The translations under genes and the position numbers were made by a program. From Spirochaetaceae bacterium (lineage in GTDB: Bacteria > Spirochaetota > Spirochaetia > B11-G9): a stretch of DNA of 12,708 nucleotides. The notes beneath the pieces were generated by a model. It did no database searches, was not told the DNA's origin, and saw only the letters and a program-made list of their open reading frames with translations. The stretch is taken from contig JAUVLL010000054.1 of NCBI GenBank assembly GCA_030600745.1, positions 1-12,708 on the forward strand, given 5' to 3'. This document shows, in pieces, positions 1 through 7,108 of the stretch (positions are counted from its first letter, which is position 1; every line of letters begins with the position of its first letter).

Positions 1-1412
1 TGGCAGCTCTTTCCAGGCAACTTGATGCTTTTGGTCATGATGTAAGGATCCTGCTGCCAAAATACTCATTCCTGCATCTTAATGCTCACAATAATGTAAT
101 TGACAAACTTAATGTTCTAATGGGCTTCAAGGAAGAAAAGCTTGTAATAACAAAAAATATTCTTCCGGAAAGTAAAGTTACAGTCTATTTTGCAGGTCAT
201 CCTTTATTTACAGAACGATCCGGTATTTATGGAGAAGACGGCAGTCATGCCTATAGAGATAATTACTATCGATTTGCTCTCCTATCAGCGGCAGCCTTTT
301 CCTTATCGGAAAAACTTGACTGGATACCGGATATAATACATGCCCATGACTGGCCTGCCGGCCTTGTATCTTCATATCTCAATGAATATAAAAAGAGAGG
401 TAGTTTTCAGAATACAGAATCTGTATTTACTATACATAATACAGGATACCAGGGGAATTTTTCAAAATATGATCTGCATCCGATCGGTCTTTCCTGGGAT
501 TCTGTCAGTAATATTAAAGCACATTATAAAGATGAAATAAACTTTCTAAGAAGCGGTATTCTAAACAGCAGGGCAGTTACAACTGTCAGCCCCAGTTATG
601 CTGAAGAAATAAAAATTGCCGGATTCGGACATGGTTTAGAGGAATTGCTTGTTAGTAAGAAAGGGTCTTTTAAAGGTATTCTAAACGGTGTGGATTATAC
701 CGAATGGGATCCGGAGAATGATCCTCTGCTGGACAAAAATTTTTCAGAAAAAAATCTGACCAATAAATGGAAGCTCAAAGAGGAACTCCAGAAAAAGTCC
801 AGACTGACGAAAAATTCCGGGATTGCTCTTATAGGCATGGTAGGAAGATTGGTAGATCAGAAGGGTTTCCGTGAACTCTGCTGGAATACCACAAACAACA
901 ATGGGATAGGAGCCATTGAGCAGATCTGCAGTAATACTGATGTACAAATAGTTATTCTCGGAACAGGAGAAAAATGGATAGAGGATGAACTCCGCAGATT
1001 AGATAAAAAATTACCTAATCTAAAACTCTTTCTTGAATTCGACAACCCCCTGGCCCATCTGATAGAAGCAGGAAGCGATTTCTTTTTAATGCCCAGCAAA
1101 TATGAACCATGCGGCCTTAATCAGATCTATTCACTAAAGTATGGTTCTATACCTATTGTAAGAGCTACCGGAGGATTAAAGGATACAGTAAATAACTTTT
1201 TCCAGGATAAAGAAAATGGAACCGGCTTTCATATTCCGGAGATGAGTTTAGAATCTATTGTAAAAACTGTAAACCATGTACTGGATCTTTGGCGAAGAAA
1301 CAGGAAAAGTATAGATATTATTAGACAGAGAGGAATGACAATGGAATTCCCATGGTCCCGGTATGCAAAAGAATATGAGAAGCTGTATATGCACACAACA
1401 ATTGACAAGTAA
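1..1412 (+). CDS. glgA: Glycogen (starch) synthase, GT5 family, N-terminus cut by window edge
   Basis: This enzyme transfers glucose from ADP-glucose (less often UDP-glucose) to the growing end of an alpha-1,4-glucan in the cytoplasm. The reading frame is open from base 3 (first residues AALSRQLDAFGHDVRILLPK), so the ATG at 120 is internal. About 469 residues are present. GT5 synthases run to roughly 480-500, so only some 20-30 residues are missing, including the KxGGL nucleotide-sugar loop. Visible landmarks are HAHDWPAGL (339-365), IHNTGYQGNF near 435, NGVDYTEWDPENDPLL near 690, the second Rossmann domain starting MVGRLVDQKGF near 837, and the catalytic EPCGLNQ motif (1104-1124) followed by ATGGL. 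The stop is TAA at 1410-1412. The next gene converges on it, so this is the last gene of its transcript. The family assignment is secure. The glucosyl donor is inferred from bacterial relatives. Confidence 0.95.
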   Translation, partial: AALSRQLDAFGHDVRILLPKYSFLHLNAHNNVIDKLNVLMGFKEEKLVITKNILPESKVTVYFAGHPLFTERSGIYGEDGSHAYRDNYYRFALLSAAAFSLSEKLDWIPDIIHAHDWPAGLVSSYLNEYKKRGSFQNTESVFTIHNTGYQGNFSKYDLHPIGLSWDSVSNIKAHYKDEINFLRSGILNSRAVTTVSPSYAEEIKIAGFGHGLEELLVSKKGSFKGILNGVDYTEWDPENDPLLDKNFSEKNLTNKWKLKEELQKKSRLTKNSGIALIGMVGRLVDQKGFRELCWNTTNNNGIGAIEQICSNTDVQIVILGTGEKWIEDELRRLDKKLPNLKLFLEFDNPLAHLIEAGSDFFLMPSKYEPCGLNQIYSLKYGSIPIVRATGGLKDTVNNFFQDKENGTGFHIPEMSLESIVKTVNHVLDLWRRNRKSIDIIRQRGMTMEFPWSRYAKEYEKLYMHTTIDK

Positions 1413-1422
1413 GTCATATTGC

Positions 1423-1451
1423 AATGTAGGCACAAGGCCCATACCTACATT
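1423..1451. terminator. Possible weak bidirectional terminator hairpin between convergent genes
   Basis: An 8-bp perfect stem, AATGTAGG (1423-1430) with CCTACATT (1444-1451), encloses a 13-base loop. It lies between the stop of glgA and the stop of the convergent methyltransferase. On the plus strand a T-rich stretch (CATTTTTCGTTTTT) follows only about 10 bases later, so it is not a textbook intrinsic terminator. Position is the main support. Confidence 0.35.
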
Positions 1452-1479
1452 ACCAATCTACATTTTTCGTTTTTCATTA

Positions 1480-2607
1480 TTATCTCTTTTCCACCAGATA
1501 CAGATATTCTTTTACGTGAATATCCCTGGCCTTTAAATTCCTGCTTCCACGAAATGTATTGTACTTTGTTTCAAGAACTTCCACCTTACCTACCCTTTCA
1601 AGTAATTTAATCATCTCCTGAAGGCTGATAAATCCATCAGAATTAAATGATACAAGCAGGTATTTTGCATTTATTTTTTCAACCAGGTCCTTAAAACTAT
1701 CAAAAGCTTCACCTCTTTTATTAAAACTGGATCTGTTCCAATCCACTGGAATACCAGATACATTACTTATTTTCTCAGGTTTTTTATAGTTTACCAATAA
1801 ATTTAGCATGAAGTAATTTGATCCATAGGGATGCTGATTATAGGGAGGATCCAGATATGCTACATCAACCTGAGGAATTTCAGGTACTATCTCGTTTGAA
1901 TTGCCCTGAAGTACTTCCACTTCACATTTATAATTACTGAAAATGGGATACTTAAGTTCTATATCTCCCAGTATTCTAAGTAGTGCATCACCATTATTTC
2001 CCCCAAATTGCCCTACACCGGATGCCCTGTTTTTGTAAAACCCTTTAAACACACCTGAAGTATTTGCATGAATAGATGCTTCGGATAAAAGTGGTGCCAG
2101 GAACAGATTTCTGAATTCAGGTGCTATATTCTCTATATGCTGCCTGGCAGTATCAAGATAGGCTGCATTACGGGTTGTGTAAAAAACTCTCTCTCCATAA
2201 CTGATATCTTTATCATCTGAAGGTGCATAGAGTTCTTTTATAAATCCATCTGCGATAGGCCTGCTTATAATTATATTCTGTAGTTCCATATATATATCTG
2301 TAAGTACTTTTTTATCTACATCAGCACTATTTTTAAGATAGCAGCTATTGATAACCCGTGAATAATCCTCCATATCATTAACAATAAGCTTATCTGAATA
2401 TTGTTTAAAATACCGGGCTACAATACCTGAGCCTGAAAAAACATCAAATATACTAAGTTTATTTCTGCCAAGTTTTTCTCTGACATGGTTTAATCCCAAA
2501 CCAATAAAATCGAGAAGAGTTCTCTTATTTCCAATATATGTTATAAGCTGCTTTGTTAAATAATTCGGATTTTCTCCGGAAGAAAACTCTTCGAACATCA
2601 TCTGCAT
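1480..2607 (-). CDS. Adenine-specific DNA methyltransferase, D12 / class alpha type
   Basis: The predicted product transfers a methyl group from S-adenosylmethionine to N6 of adenine in a specific DNA sequence. Of its 375 residues, YIGNKR (24-29) is the family's N-terminal SAM-site motif, DVFSGSG (55-61) is motif I (SAM binding), and DPPYNQ (253-258) is catalytic motif IV. Motif I precedes motif IV with the recognition region between them, which is the class alpha order of the MethyltransfD12 (Dam-like) family. GVFKGFYKN and GQFGG in the middle resemble stand-alone adenine methylases annotated in COG3392. No restriction endonuclease lies next to it. It sits alone between glgA and murE and is transcribed divergently from murE. 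Translation probably begins at ATG 2607. The only purine-rich ribosome-binding candidate, GAGGA, is rather far upstream (about 13 bases). MMFEE two codons in is an alternative start. The target sequence cannot be read from the protein. Confidence 0.88.
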   Translation of the reverse strand: MQMMFEEFSSGENPNYLTKQLITYIGNKRTLLDFIGLGLNHVREKLGRNKLSIFDVFSGSGIVARYFKQYSDKLIVNDMEDYSRVINSCYLKNSADVDKKVLTDIYMELQNIIISRPIADGFIKELYAPSDDKDISYGERVFYTTRNAAYLDTARQHIENIAPEFRNLFLAPLLSEASIHANTSGVFKGFYKNRASGVGQFGGNNGDALLRILGDIELKYPIFSNYKCEVEVLQGNSNEIVPEIPQVDVAYLDPPYNQHPYGSNYFMLNLLVNYKKPEKISNVSGIPVDWNRSSFNKRGEAFDSFKDLVEKINAKYLLVSFNSDGFISLQEMIKLLERVGKVEVLETKYNTFRGSRNLKARDIHVKEYLYLVEKR

Positions 2608-2617
2608 ACATAGGAGT

Positions 2618-2636
2618 CTATCCTCTAAGAGTATAG
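2618..2636. promoter_or_regulatory. Imperfect palindrome upstream of the methyltransferase gene
   Basis: CTAT-C-CTCT-A-AGAG-T-ATAG is a 19-base inverted repeat with one mismatch. It lies 11 to 29 bases upstream of the methyltransferase start. On the minus strand its arms contain the candidate ribosome-binding GAGGA and a -10-like TATACT. It could be an operator or a leader hairpin covering the ribosome-binding site. I found no convincing -35 box to go with TATACT. Confidence 0.3.
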
Positions 2637-2644
2637 ATGTTCAA

Positions 2645-2673
2645 TTAACAAGACCGGTAAATCTTTATAAAAT
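2645..2673 (+). promoter_or_regulatory. Sigma70-like promoter for murE-ddl
   Basis: TTAACA (2645-2650) matches the -35 consensus at five of six bases. TAAAAT (2668-2673) matches the -10 consensus at five of six, with an ideal 17-base spacer. Transcription would begin near 2680. That leaves about 42 bases of leader before the ATG at 2722 but only six before the TTG at 2686, which favours the ATG as the murE start. Confidence 0.55.
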
Positions 2674-2693
2674 TTAGCAGCCTGGTTGCTAAA
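2673..2693. repeat. Inverted repeat at the predicted murE transcription start
   Basis: TTTAGCA (2673-2679) and TGCTAAA (2687-2693) form a perfect 7-bp inverted repeat around a 7-base centre. It overlaps the end of the predicted -10 box and the +1 site, a common place for a repressor operator. A role as a leader hairpin is less likely, because the left arm would mostly lie upstream of +1. Confidence 0.35.
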
Positions 2694-2721
2694 ATACATT
2701 TCTGTTGATACCATCCCTCCT

Positions 2722-4236
2722 ATGAAGAAAGAATTAAACAGCCTGCTGGATGGAGTTGAGGTTATCAAAATAAATGGTAATATAAATCCTTTTGTATCAG
2801 GTTTGGCCTACGATTCCAGGGATGTGGAGCCTGGATTTATATTTTTTGCATTAAAAGGGATCCATACCGATGGACATGAGTATATAGAAAAAGCAATCAG
2901 TAATGGTGCTGTTGTAATTTTCTACTCTGATGATCTTTCCGAATTTTCACCAGCAGTTACATATGTGAAAGTAAAAGATACACGATACACAATGTCTCCT
3001 GTTTCCTCTGGTTTTTACGATCATCCTTCGAATAAAATGAAGATTATAGGTGTAACAGGGACAAACGGGAAAAGTACTACTGTCTTCATGATCTATCAGC
3101 TTCTTGGTATGGCCGGTTTTAAAACAGGCTTTATTTCTACTGTACAGTTTGATACTGGTACAGGACCGGTAAAAAACCACTACCGTCAGTCTACACCGGA
3201 AGCCACAGAGATCCATAAGCTGCTATTCGAAATGCTAAAAAACGGATGCACTCATGTTATTATAGAGGCAACATCCCATGGACTCTCCCCTCTTAATAAT
3301 CGATTAGGAGATGTTAGATTTGATGCAGCGATTTTGACAAATATTACTCACGAACATCTGGAGTTTCATAAAACACTGGATCAATACATAGATGATAAAG
3401 CAAATCTTTTCCGTTCATTAAAGCCCGGCGGGGGAATTGGAATCGTAAACAAAGACGATCCTTATTCTGAAAAATTTATAGAAGCCGCTGATGCTGATAT
3501 TTTCTCCTACAGTGTAAAAGATAAAAACGCTGATATGTTTGCATATAATATAACAGGTTCGGGGGAAAAAGCTGATTTTAGAGTGGTGTATAACTCTAAT
3601 AAACACAAAGTTCATATCAACCTTCCAAAAATTTTCAATGTTGAGAACACTCTTGCGGCTCTGCTTTCCGTTATCAAACTAACAAATAATGATATTAAAA
3701 CTTTCCTGCCGTTTATGAACAAACTTACTCCAACAGAGGGGAGAATGATTACTGTAGATATGGGGCAGGATTTTACTGTAATAGTTGATTATGCACATTC
3801 ACCCGGGTCATTTGAACTGCTGTTCCCTGCGCTCCGGGAGATGACAAAAGGCCGATTGATTTCTGTTTTTGGTTCTGCAGGGGAAAGGGATATTGATAAA
3901 AGAAAACGTCAGGGAGAGATTGCGGATAAGTATTCCAATATAATAATACTTACTGATGAAGATCCCAGATCTGAGGATCCCTTGAAAATAATTAAGGATA
4001 TTGCTTCAGGCTGCCGGAACAGGGTGCAGGGGGAAAAAATTTTCTTTATTGAAAACAGACTGGAAGCTATTAAATTTGCTTTTAAGATTGCAGAAAAAGA
4101 TGACCTTGTGGTTCTATTAGGAAAAGGTCATGAGAGCACAATTATCTACAAAGATGGATCCATACCCTGGAAAGAAAAAGATGCAGCAGTCCTGGCTCTA
4201 AAAGAGATGGGACATAGGGAGAGTAGGCTGAAATGA
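2722..4236 (+). CDS. murE: UDP-N-acetylmuramoyl-tripeptide synthetase (MurE ligase), probably non-DAP type
   Basis: MurE is a cytoplasmic ATP-dependent ligase that adds the third (diamino) residue to UDP-MurNAc-L-Ala-D-Glu. Taken from ATG 2722 the product is 504 residues. It shows DSR at 31-33, P-loop GVTGTNGKST (110-119), STPE (157-160), EATSHGL (182-188), HEHLEFH (210-216), the likely carbamylated lysine K226 in DDKANLF, EGRM (339-342), VDYAHSP (355-361) and GKGHE (467-471). The diamino-acid motif, DNPR in meso-DAP enzymes, reads EDPR here (413-416, bases 3958-3969). This points away from DAP and fits ornithine or lysine. The frame also opens at a TTG (2686). I prefer 2722 because MKKELNSLL aligns with usual MurE N-termini and the predicted mRNA starts near 2680, although neither start has a clear Shine-Dalgarno. 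The stop overlaps ddl by four bases, so the two are translationally coupled. Confidence 0.93.
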   Translation: MKKELNSLLDGVEVIKINGNINPFVSGLAYDSRDVEPGFIFFALKGIHTDGHEYIEKAISNGAVVIFYSDDLSEFSPAVTYVKVKDTRYTMSPVSSGFYDHPSNKMKIIGVTGTNGKSTTVFMIYQLLGMAGFKTGFISTVQFDTGTGPVKNHYRQSTPEATEIHKLLFEMLKNGCTHVIIEATSHGLSPLNNRLGDVRFDAAILTNITHEHLEFHKTLDQYIDDKANLFRSLKPGGGIGIVNKDDPYSEKFIEAADADIFSYSVKDKNADMFAYNITGSGEKADFRVVYNSNKHKVHINLPKIFNVENTLAALLSVIKLTNNDIKTFLPFMNKLTPTEGRMITVDMGQDFTVIVDYAHSPGSFELLFPALREMTKGRLISVFGSAGERDIDKRKRQGEIADKYSNIIILTDEDPRSEDPLKIIKDIASGCRNRVQGEKIFFIENRLEAIKFAFKIAEKDDLVVLLGKGHESTIIYKDGSIPWKEKDAAVLALKEMGHRESRLK

Positions 4237-5306
4237 AAACTATTGCAATATTGTATGGAGGGAAGTCGGGCGAGCATGAAGTTTCATTAAGATCAGGAGC
4301 TTCTGTTTATTTACATTTAGACAGATCTCTGTATGATCCAATACTTATTGCTGTTGATCATGACGGTATATGGTATTTTCAACAAGATCCCGGCTTTGAG
4401 GATGATAATAAAACCCTGACTCTTGAAAGGGAAGAAAAAACCATTGTTTCAGTAATCCCCGGGAAAGGATTATTCTGTGAAGGTAAAAAACTTGAAATTG
4501 ATCTGGTATTTCCTGTTCTCCATGGAACTTTTGGAGAAGATGGGACCCTGCAGGGTCTCCTGGAAATAGCCGGGATACCCTATGCCGGTGCTGGTGTTTC
4601 CGGTAGTGCCATTGGTATGGATAAAGCACTTGCTAAACAGATATGGCTTCAATCGGGTCTTCCAGTAGTCCCTTTTATCACTGTCAGATCAGGTTCAGAC
4701 TTTTATACAGGAAATCTCTTTGATGAGGCAGTTAAAAAATTTGGTTTTCCTCTATTTGTTAAACCCGCAAATGCAGGATCTTCTGTAGGTGTTACAAAGG
4801 CAAATTCCCTGGAAGAACTAAAAACGAGTGTTAAAAACGGCTTCAGATACGATACAAAACTGCTCATTGAACCCGCTATAGAGGGAAGGGAGATTGAGTG
4901 TTCGGTAATTGGAAATACTAATCCTGTTAGTTTTCTCCCTGGAGAAGTGATATCTGATGATTTCTACGATTATGACTCAAAATATATACATCCGGAAAGT
5001 GTAAAGTTGTCAGTACCGGCAGACCTGACAGAAAATGAGAAAAATAAAATAAAAGAAACAGCTGAAAAAGCATTTTTAACAGCCGGTGCAGAAGGATTTG
5101 CAAGAGTTGATTTTTTTATCGAAAAAAAGACAGGAAAAGTTCTTATAAATGAGATAAACACATTACCAGGTTTTACTGAAATAAGTATGTTTTCAAAATT
5201 ATGCGACGTATCCGGTCTTTCCTATAAAAATATGTTATCAAAAATCATCCATCTTGCCGAAGAAAGACATAAACAAAGGGAAAAGCTTATTTTTAAGAAA
5301 AATTAA
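4233..5306 (+). CDS. ddl: D-alanine--D-alanine ligase
   Basis: The enzyme joins two D-alanines using ATP, supplying the dipeptide that MurF adds to the peptidoglycan precursor. The 357 residues form a complete ATP-grasp protein. The N-terminal ILYGGKSGEHEVSLRSG carries the substrate-contacting glutamate E15. HGTFGEDGTLQG spans 97-108, and KPANAGSSVGV (177-187) is the ATP-binding strand and loop. FYDYDSKY (244-251) retains the omega-loop tyrosine environment of D-Ala-D-Ala rather than D-Ala-D-Lac ligases. RVDFF (291-295) and NEINTLPGFT (306-315) hold the Mg-binding Asp, Glu and Asn. The ATG overlaps the murE stop as ATGA, with GGGAGAG about 10 bases upstream as a ribosome-binding site. It forms a cell-wall operon with murE, but murF is not present in the window. 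No terminator hairpin is apparent after it. Confidence 0.95.
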   Translation: MKTIAILYGGKSGEHEVSLRSGASVYLHLDRSLYDPILIAVDHDGIWYFQQDPGFEDDNKTLTLEREEKTIVSVIPGKGLFCEGKKLEIDLVFPVLHGTFGEDGTLQGLLEIAGIPYAGAGVSGSAIGMDKALAKQIWLQSGLPVVPFITVRSGSDFYTGNLFDEAVKKFGFPLFVKPANAGSSVGVTKANSLEELKTSVKNGFRYDTKLLIEPAIEGREIECSVIGNTNPVSFLPGEVISDDFYDYDSKYIHPESVKLSVPADLTENEKNKIKETAEKAFLTAGAEGFARVDFFIEKKTGKVLINEINTLPGFTEISMFSKLCDVSGLSYKNMLSKIIHLAEERHKQREKLIFKKN

Positions 5307-5309
5307 CCA

Positions 5310-5338
5310 TTGAGATTCCAACCATAATCTAATATATT
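5310..5338 (+). promoter_or_regulatory. Sigma70-like promoter of the kinase-transporter operon
   Basis: TTGAGA (5310-5315), a 17-base spacer and TATATT (5333-5338) match the consensus at five of six bases in each box. The predicted +1 is about 5345, the first base of AGAGG. The transcript would therefore open with its own ribosome-binding site and have a leader of about 11 bases before the TTG start at 5356. Confidence 0.6.
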
Positions 5339-5344
5339 CAATTT

Positions 5345-5358
5345 AGAGGTTTTTTTTG
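5345..5358 (+). promoter_or_regulatory. Ribosome-binding site, eight-T tract and TTG start of the first kinase
   Basis: AGAGG (5345-5349) is followed by eight consecutive T (5350-5357). The last two T belong to the TTG start codon. The ribosome-binding site and start are six bases apart, close to optimum. A gain or loss of T in the tract would change this distance without changing the reading frame. Confidence 0.6.
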
Positions 5359-7107
5359 GAAAAAACAACAATAGTAGATCTTGAAAACCAGCTTACCCAA
5401 CTGGAGAATGAGCAGAATTCTCTAAAATCGAGTATAAAAGAGCTTGAAGACCAGGAATCAAGATTTTACAATATGTTTAAAAACTCATCAGTCGCCATAT
5501 GGGAGGAGGATTTCTCCGAAGCCTATATGGCACTTGAGAAACTCCCCTGCAATACAAGAACTGAATACACAGAATACCTGGATGAACATCCTGTAATTTT
5601 AAAAGAACTTATAGGAAAGATTAAAATCATGGATATCAATGAAGCTACTGTTACGCTTTTCAATGCAGAAAACAAGGATCACCTGTTATCATCCATGGAT
5701 AAGATATTTATCTCAGAATCTTTTAATACCTTAAGAGACCAGTTTACAATAATCGCAACTGGCGGATACCATTATGAATGTGAAACCATTGGGCACAGGT
5801 TTGGGGGTAGTGAGTTTCATGTATTACTTACAGCTTTCTTCCCGAACAAACATGACAAATTAGGCTTTATTACAATGATGGATATTACCGATAGATTTGA
5901 AAAAGAACAGCAGCATGCTAAACTTCTAAAGGAAACAATAGAGCAAAAAAAAATTGTTGATATTCTAATGGATATAACTTTTTCTCTTTCCTCCAAAACA
6001 AATCAGAATGATATTCTTGATACTATTCTCGAACAAATTGAAGAACTGGTTCCATATTCAAGTGCTAATATTATGCTCCATCAGGGTAACAATCTTGTTG
6101 TAGTCAGACACAGAGGCTATGACAAGTTTGGGGCCGCAGAATTTATGGATAAATTTTCGGAAAAGATCGTATTCATGGGTGCTGCAAAAACATTTGTCGA
6201 CAGCAGCCAAATGCAGATAATTGAAGATACAAACACATATCCAGGTTGGAAGAAATTTCCGCAAACCCCATATATTCAATCTATACTCTCTATTCCAATC
6301 GAATGGCAGGGGAAAGTAATAGGTCTTCTTAACCTTGACAGTAATAAAAAATCTACATTTTCACAAAAGGATGCTGAAAAATTAAAAATTTTAGGCCATG
6401 CTGCTGCAATCACACTCCAAAAAGCAGAATTATTTAAACAAATAGAAAAGGATATAGAAAAACGTAAAAAAACCAAAGAAACACTGAAATTTGCTTTAGA
6501 AGAAAAAGAAATACTCCTTCAGGAAATTCACCACAGAGTTAAAAACAATCTTACAATAATTATATCACTGATCAGTCTTCAAAACGCAAAGTCTTCCAAC
6601 GCTTTTGAGGTTGAACTATTTGAAGAATTAAGTCAAAGGATTCATTCTATTGCTCTTGTACATGAAAAGCTCTATGAAAATCATAATCTATCCAACATAG
6701 ATTTTTATGAATACACATATGATCTAATAAATTCCATTAGAGATGTTCTGGCTTACCGAAGTGACATCAGGATTTTAATTGATATCCCGCAGAATATATA
6801 TTTTGACCTGGATAAGCTTATACCTCTTGGCCTATCTCTTAATGAGCTTATTACTAACAGTTTAAAATATGCATTCCCAAAATCAGGGGGAGAGATCTCA
6901 GTCTCTCTTGATAAAACAGATCATTATTTCACTCTATCTGTTAATGATAACGGGATAGGCTATCCGGATGATGTACTGGCAAAAGAGAACACTCATCTTG
7001 GACTTATCCTGGTTAATTCTCTTGTAGAGCAGATAAAGGGTTCAATTAGCTTAAATAATTCAGGCGGAGCCTCTGCAACGATAAGATTTTCGGATTCAGA
7101 GAATTAA
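5356..7107 (+). CDS. Cytoplasmic sensor histidine kinase, coiled coil-PAS-GAF-HisKA_2-HATPase (first of tandem pair)
   Basis: This is a predicted two-component sensor that autophosphorylates on histidine. The start is TTG with AGAGG six bases upstream, giving 583 residues. In order: a coiled coil (about 1-35); a PAS-like region (about 38-182) with the IWEEDFS signature (48-54) and closing MMDITDR; a GAF domain (about 203-357) with YPGW (295-298) and LSIPI; then a HisKA_2 dimerisation domain with EIHHRVKNNL (390-399), where H393 is the likely phosphoacceptor. The ATPase domain has N-box NELITNSLKYAF (496-507), DNGIG (531-535) and the GLILVNSL lid. There are no membrane segments or signal peptide, so the signal is presumably intracellular. 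It is followed after one base by a paralog of the same layout. No response regulator is in the window, so the output partner is unknown. HisKA_2 assignment is firm; the ligand is not known. Confidence 0.92.
   Translation: MEKTTIVDLENQLTQLENEQNSLKSSIKELEDQESRFYNMFKNSSVAIWEEDFSEAYMALEKLPCNTRTEYTEYLDEHPVILKELIGKIKIMDINEATVTLFNAENKDHLLSSMDKIFISESFNTLRDQFTIIATGGYHYECETIGHRFGGSEFHVLLTAFFPNKHDKLGFITMMDITDRFEKEQQHAKLLKETIEQKKIVDILMDITFSLSSKTNQNDILDTILEQIEELVPYSSANIMLHQGNNLVVVRHRGYDKFGAAEFMDKFSEKIVFMGAAKTFVDSSQMQIIEDTNTYPGWKKFPQTPYIQSILSIPIEWQGKVIGLLNLDSNKKSTFSQKDAEKLKILGHAAAITLQKAELFKQIEKDIEKRKKTKETLKFALEEKEILLQEIHHRVKNNLTIIISLISLQNAKSSNAFEVELFEELSQRIHSIALVHEKLYENHNLSNIDFYEYTYDLINSIRDVLAYRSDIRILIDIPQNIYFDLDKLIPLGLSLNELITNSLKYAFPKSGGEISVSLDKTDHYFTLSVNDNGIGYPDDVLAKENTHLGLILVNSLVEQIKGSISLNNSGGASATIRFSDSEN
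6499..6519 (+). repeat. 21-base exact repeat shared by the two kinase genes, copy 1
   Basis: This stretch codes for EEKEILL just before the HisKA_2 H-box. It is identical base for base to 8276-8296 in the next gene and in the same reading frame. It is the longest exact match I noticed between the paralogs. It probably reflects protein conservation, but it could also serve as a recombination site. Confidence 0.7.
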
Positions 7108-7108
7108 A

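Noticed and set aside
120..1412. Glycogen synthase starting at the ATG at 120
   Set aside because: The frame is open to the window edge, and the upstream residues (AALSRQLDAFGHDVRILLPK) match the normal glycogen synthase N-terminal region, so 120 is internal.
2686..4236. TTG at 2686 as the murE start
   Set aside because: The predicted mRNA begins near 2680, no ribosome-binding site precedes the TTG, and the extra 12 residues do not fit the family N-terminus. It is not fully excluded, because the ATG at 2722 also lacks a clear Shine-Dalgarno.
4233..5306. Ddl as a D-Ala-D-Lac (vancomycin-resistance type) ligase
   Set aside because: The omega-loop region FYDYDSKY keeps the tyrosine arrangement of D-Ala-D-Ala ligases, and no vanH/vanX-like neighbours exist.
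5313..5330. Terminator after ddl (AGATT...AATCT)
   Set aside because: A 5-bp AT-rich stem with an 8-base loop and no T-run is not a credible terminator, and it falls inside the kinase operon promoter.
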